Source: Cyclina sinensis
Lineage: Eukaryota; Mollusca; Bivalvia; Venerida; Veneridae
Direction of reading: 5' to 3'
Assembly: GCA_012932295.1 (NCBI GenBank)
Contig: JAAONU010000009.1
Location: 1,415,197-1,479,196 of the forward strand
DNA: 64,000 nt
Of this stretch, positions 62,343 through 64,000 are shown one piece after another. Each line of letters opens with the position of its first letter. Within the stretch, counting starts at the first letter, position 1. Made by a program: the position numbers and the translations under genes. Under the pieces are notes generated by a model. The model was not told where the DNA came from. It searched no databases and worked only from the letters and a program-made list of their open reading frames with translations.

Positions 62343-62506
62343 CAACCGTGGCCAAACCGAGAGGATCCAACAGCAGAAGAATTCCGTAAACTTTTTGTTG
62401 GTGGTTTAGATACAAAAACAACAGAAGAAACTTTGAAAGAATATTTCTCAAGCTATGGAACAGTAGAATCATGTGAAATTATGAAAGACAGATCAACCCC
62501 TCCAAA
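62343..62506 (+). CDS. hnRNP A/B-type RNA-binding protein, exon with first half of RRM1 (partial gene)
   Basis: The frame reads QPWPNREDPTAEEF and then RKLFVGGLDTKTTEETLKEY, SSYGTVESCEIMKDRSTPP. KLFVGGLD is the RNP2 motif of an RNA-recognition motif, and the spacing fits RRM1 of two-RRM hnRNP A/B proteins, nuclear pre-mRNA binding and splicing factors. The donor is AAA|GTAAGT, a perfect consensus. The left border is the AG of TTATAG. Reading through it backwards gives ATG TCG TTA TAG in the same frame, so this ATG cannot start the protein and the exon must be entered by splicing. The upstream exon was not found. DAZAP1-, Musashi- and Hrb98DE-type proteins are relatives; hnRNP A1/A2-like is favoured. 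Confidence 0.85.
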
Positions 62507-63357
62507 GTAAGTAGTCATAGTGGGGAAGAAAAGCCCACCCAGGGGTCCTCAGGCCGGTATATAATAAAATCGAGTAGAGTTTCACTGTTTCCGATAGTGA
62601 AAGTTTTTTTTTATTGCAACTAGATTTTACTCTCTGCCGTTAAATTCACTGTCAGGTGAAATTGCGTGAGACTTTACTAAAAAAGTGTAATTTCCCCAGG
62701 TATGTCCTGGCTATTACTTATGACTGAAAGATTGTGAAGACGTTAAAAATAACATACTCTAATTATATATAATAAGGATACCTCATTTTATCAGATCATT
62801 TAACAAGATTTGGTATAAAAAAGTACAGCTTTCCTCCATCATTACTTAACTCATACCCAGCTTTCTTGCATTTTTCTTTTAAAATCAGCAGAATGAAAGA
62901 TACTGGTATTAAAGAATTATGAGGTAGAATTAGAGGTGTTGTGATCTGTTGCACTTAATGTTGTATATAGTAGTGGATAGTATGATCATGGTATCGATAC
63001 CTGTGCATTGAACCTGTGCATTTCAGAGAATTTTCTCTTGGAAACTAAGAAAGAATTCTGAATTCAAAGAAACAACAGACGAAGCTGAGATAGGTCATAA
63101 TTGGTATTTTACATGCAGGGATTGTTATTTTGTATATTTGCATTTTATCAGGAACATTGTCTCTTATTTCAGCTGTAGTCGGTATACATTGTATGTTCTT
63201 ATTTTCATGTCGAGTGAAATATAATCGATGAATATTGAGATGTGCCTCAGTTCAGCAGGTAACATATCCATATATATTGCGGTACAATTTTCTGGACGGG
63301 TAGTTGCTTTAAGTAAGAATATCCTAAAGGAATCATGTCTTTCTTTTCTACCATCAG
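62507..63357 (+). other. Intron within RRM1
   Basis: An 851-base GT-AG intron (GTAAGT ... TTTTCTACCATCAG). It splits a lysine codon after its second base, between RNP2 and RNP1. No repeats of note. Confidence 0.85.
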
Positions 63358-63478
63358 GTCAAAGGGGTTTGGGTTCATCACATTCAAGAGCCCTGACAAT
63401 GTGGATGAGATTCAGAAAAACCGTCCCCATGAAATTGACGGCAGAAAAATAGAGACAAAGCGTGCTACGCCGAAGCAG
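63358..63478 (+). CDS. hnRNP A/B-type protein, exon with second half of RRM1 (partial gene)
   Basis: Completes the split lysine codon and encodes SKGFGFITFKSPDNVDEIQK then NRPHEIDGRKIETKRATPKQ. KGFGFITF is the RNP1 motif with the aromatic residues that stack on RNA. RPHEIDGR.IE.KRA is characteristic of hnRNP A/B RRM1, close to the human hnRNP A1 and Drosophila Hrb98DE type. The exon ends on a complete codon at CAG|GTAAGG. In this family a short linker and RRM2 follow, then a Gly-rich tail; none is in the remaining 520 bases, so the gene continues beyond the window. Confidence 0.88.
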
Positions 63479-63538
63479 GTAAGGTCTACAAATGTCACAG
63501 GATTGATATGGTTGATTCAGTTACTAAAGCACATTAAC

Positions 63539-63616
63539 TGCATGGGTAGCTCAGGTGGTAGAGCACATGACTTGAAACAGTGGGGATCAGGGGTTCAAAT
63601 CCCACCCTGAATGCAG
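63539..63616 (+). mobile_element. tRNA-Ser-like SINE head in hnRNP intron
   Basis: TAGCTCAGGTGGTAGAGCA is a well-formed D arm with box A. CTTGAAA resembles an anticodon loop (TGA), but its flanking stem does not pair. GGGGTTCAAATCCC supplies box B. CTGCAT at the start and ATGCAG at the end are inverted repeats. The arrangement CAGGG...CCCTG across the box B loop mirrors the elements at 54.39 and 60.09 kb. It is probably SINE-derived. Confidence 0.55.
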
Positions 63617-64000
63617 AATGTTTCTGACCGCTCAACATAAACATTTTGATCAAACAATCAAGTAGGGTGAACATTACATTTGCATTGAACCACTGAAATA
63701 GTCGCATTCGGCTCCTGTCAAGGGCACGTTGTTTAAATGTTTGGTTCAGATTTCTCGCCAGAACAAAATATAAAATTTTCTCATACTTGGTGGTAATATT
63801 TGCCAAAAACTGATGAAAAGTTAGTAAAGATGTGACCCAGATGTGTTAACATAAGAAAATTAATTGATGAATTATACTGTTCAGTTCTTTTTTAATCAGT
63901 TTGAAAGCAGTTCATTTACCATGTTGCATATTGATCTATTGGGAGACTTAGCAGACTAGTCACAACCTATGCTTGAGAAAAGACGGAAAAGGTTTATGAT
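63617..64000. other. Intronic sequence to window end
   Basis: Presumed intron of the hnRNP-type gene. No further RRM or Gly-rich exon is seen. Confidence 0.5.

Noticed and set aside
63539..63616. Functional tRNA-Ser(TGA) gene
   Set aside because: The D arm is good, but the anticodon stem fails and no long serine-type variable arm is formed.

Overview
The window is AT-rich animal DNA, most likely from a lophotrochozoan and probably a bivalve mollusc. The reasons are a three-exon Wnt9 gene, long introns, an abundance of simple repeats and satellites, and several copies of tRNA-derived SINEs with GATA tails. The species call is an inference; no species-specific marker was recognised. Only two protein-coding genes can be supported, both on the + strand.

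Layout. From 1 to about 38.6 kb I see no recognisable coding exon. This part is an intergenic stretch of microsatellites, diverged tandem repeats (8.6, 10.3, 16.0-16.7 and 19.2-20.0 kb), a fold-back element (18.3 kb), two related TIR elements (15.2 and 36.6 kb) and SINE copies (15.6, 33.0 and 35.3 kb). From 38.65 to 39.84 kb lies a very regular 41-bp satellite of 29 units. Every unit but one contains CTATAAATAG, a perfect MEF2/TATA-type motif, and almost all place a GATA-type site (TTATCT) against it. The array ends about 1.1 kb before the Wnt9 start codon.

Wnt9 occupies 40979-53370 in three exons joined by canonical GT-AG introns of about 7.4 and 3.8 kb. It gives a 394-residue secreted ligand with a signal peptide, 24 cysteines, the lipid-modified serine motif and the terminal cysteine-rich domain. 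Introns 1 and 2 hold a SINE with a perfect target-site duplication, tRNA-like fragments and GAAA-type tandem repeats. A short AT-rich 3' UTR with a Pumilio-type element and an AATAAA follows.

From 54 to 62 kb there are tRNA-like SINE heads, a 111-bp satellite interrupted by a small 84-bp TIR element with an 11-bp target duplication, and graded tetranucleotide repeats. At 62.3-63.5 kb two exons encode the first RRM of an hnRNP A/B-type RNA-binding protein. The gene is incomplete here: the initiating exon is not identified and the second RRM would lie beyond the window.

The Wnt9 and hnRNP genes have no obvious functional link. The signal most worth testing is the MEF2+GATA satellite upstream of Wnt9.
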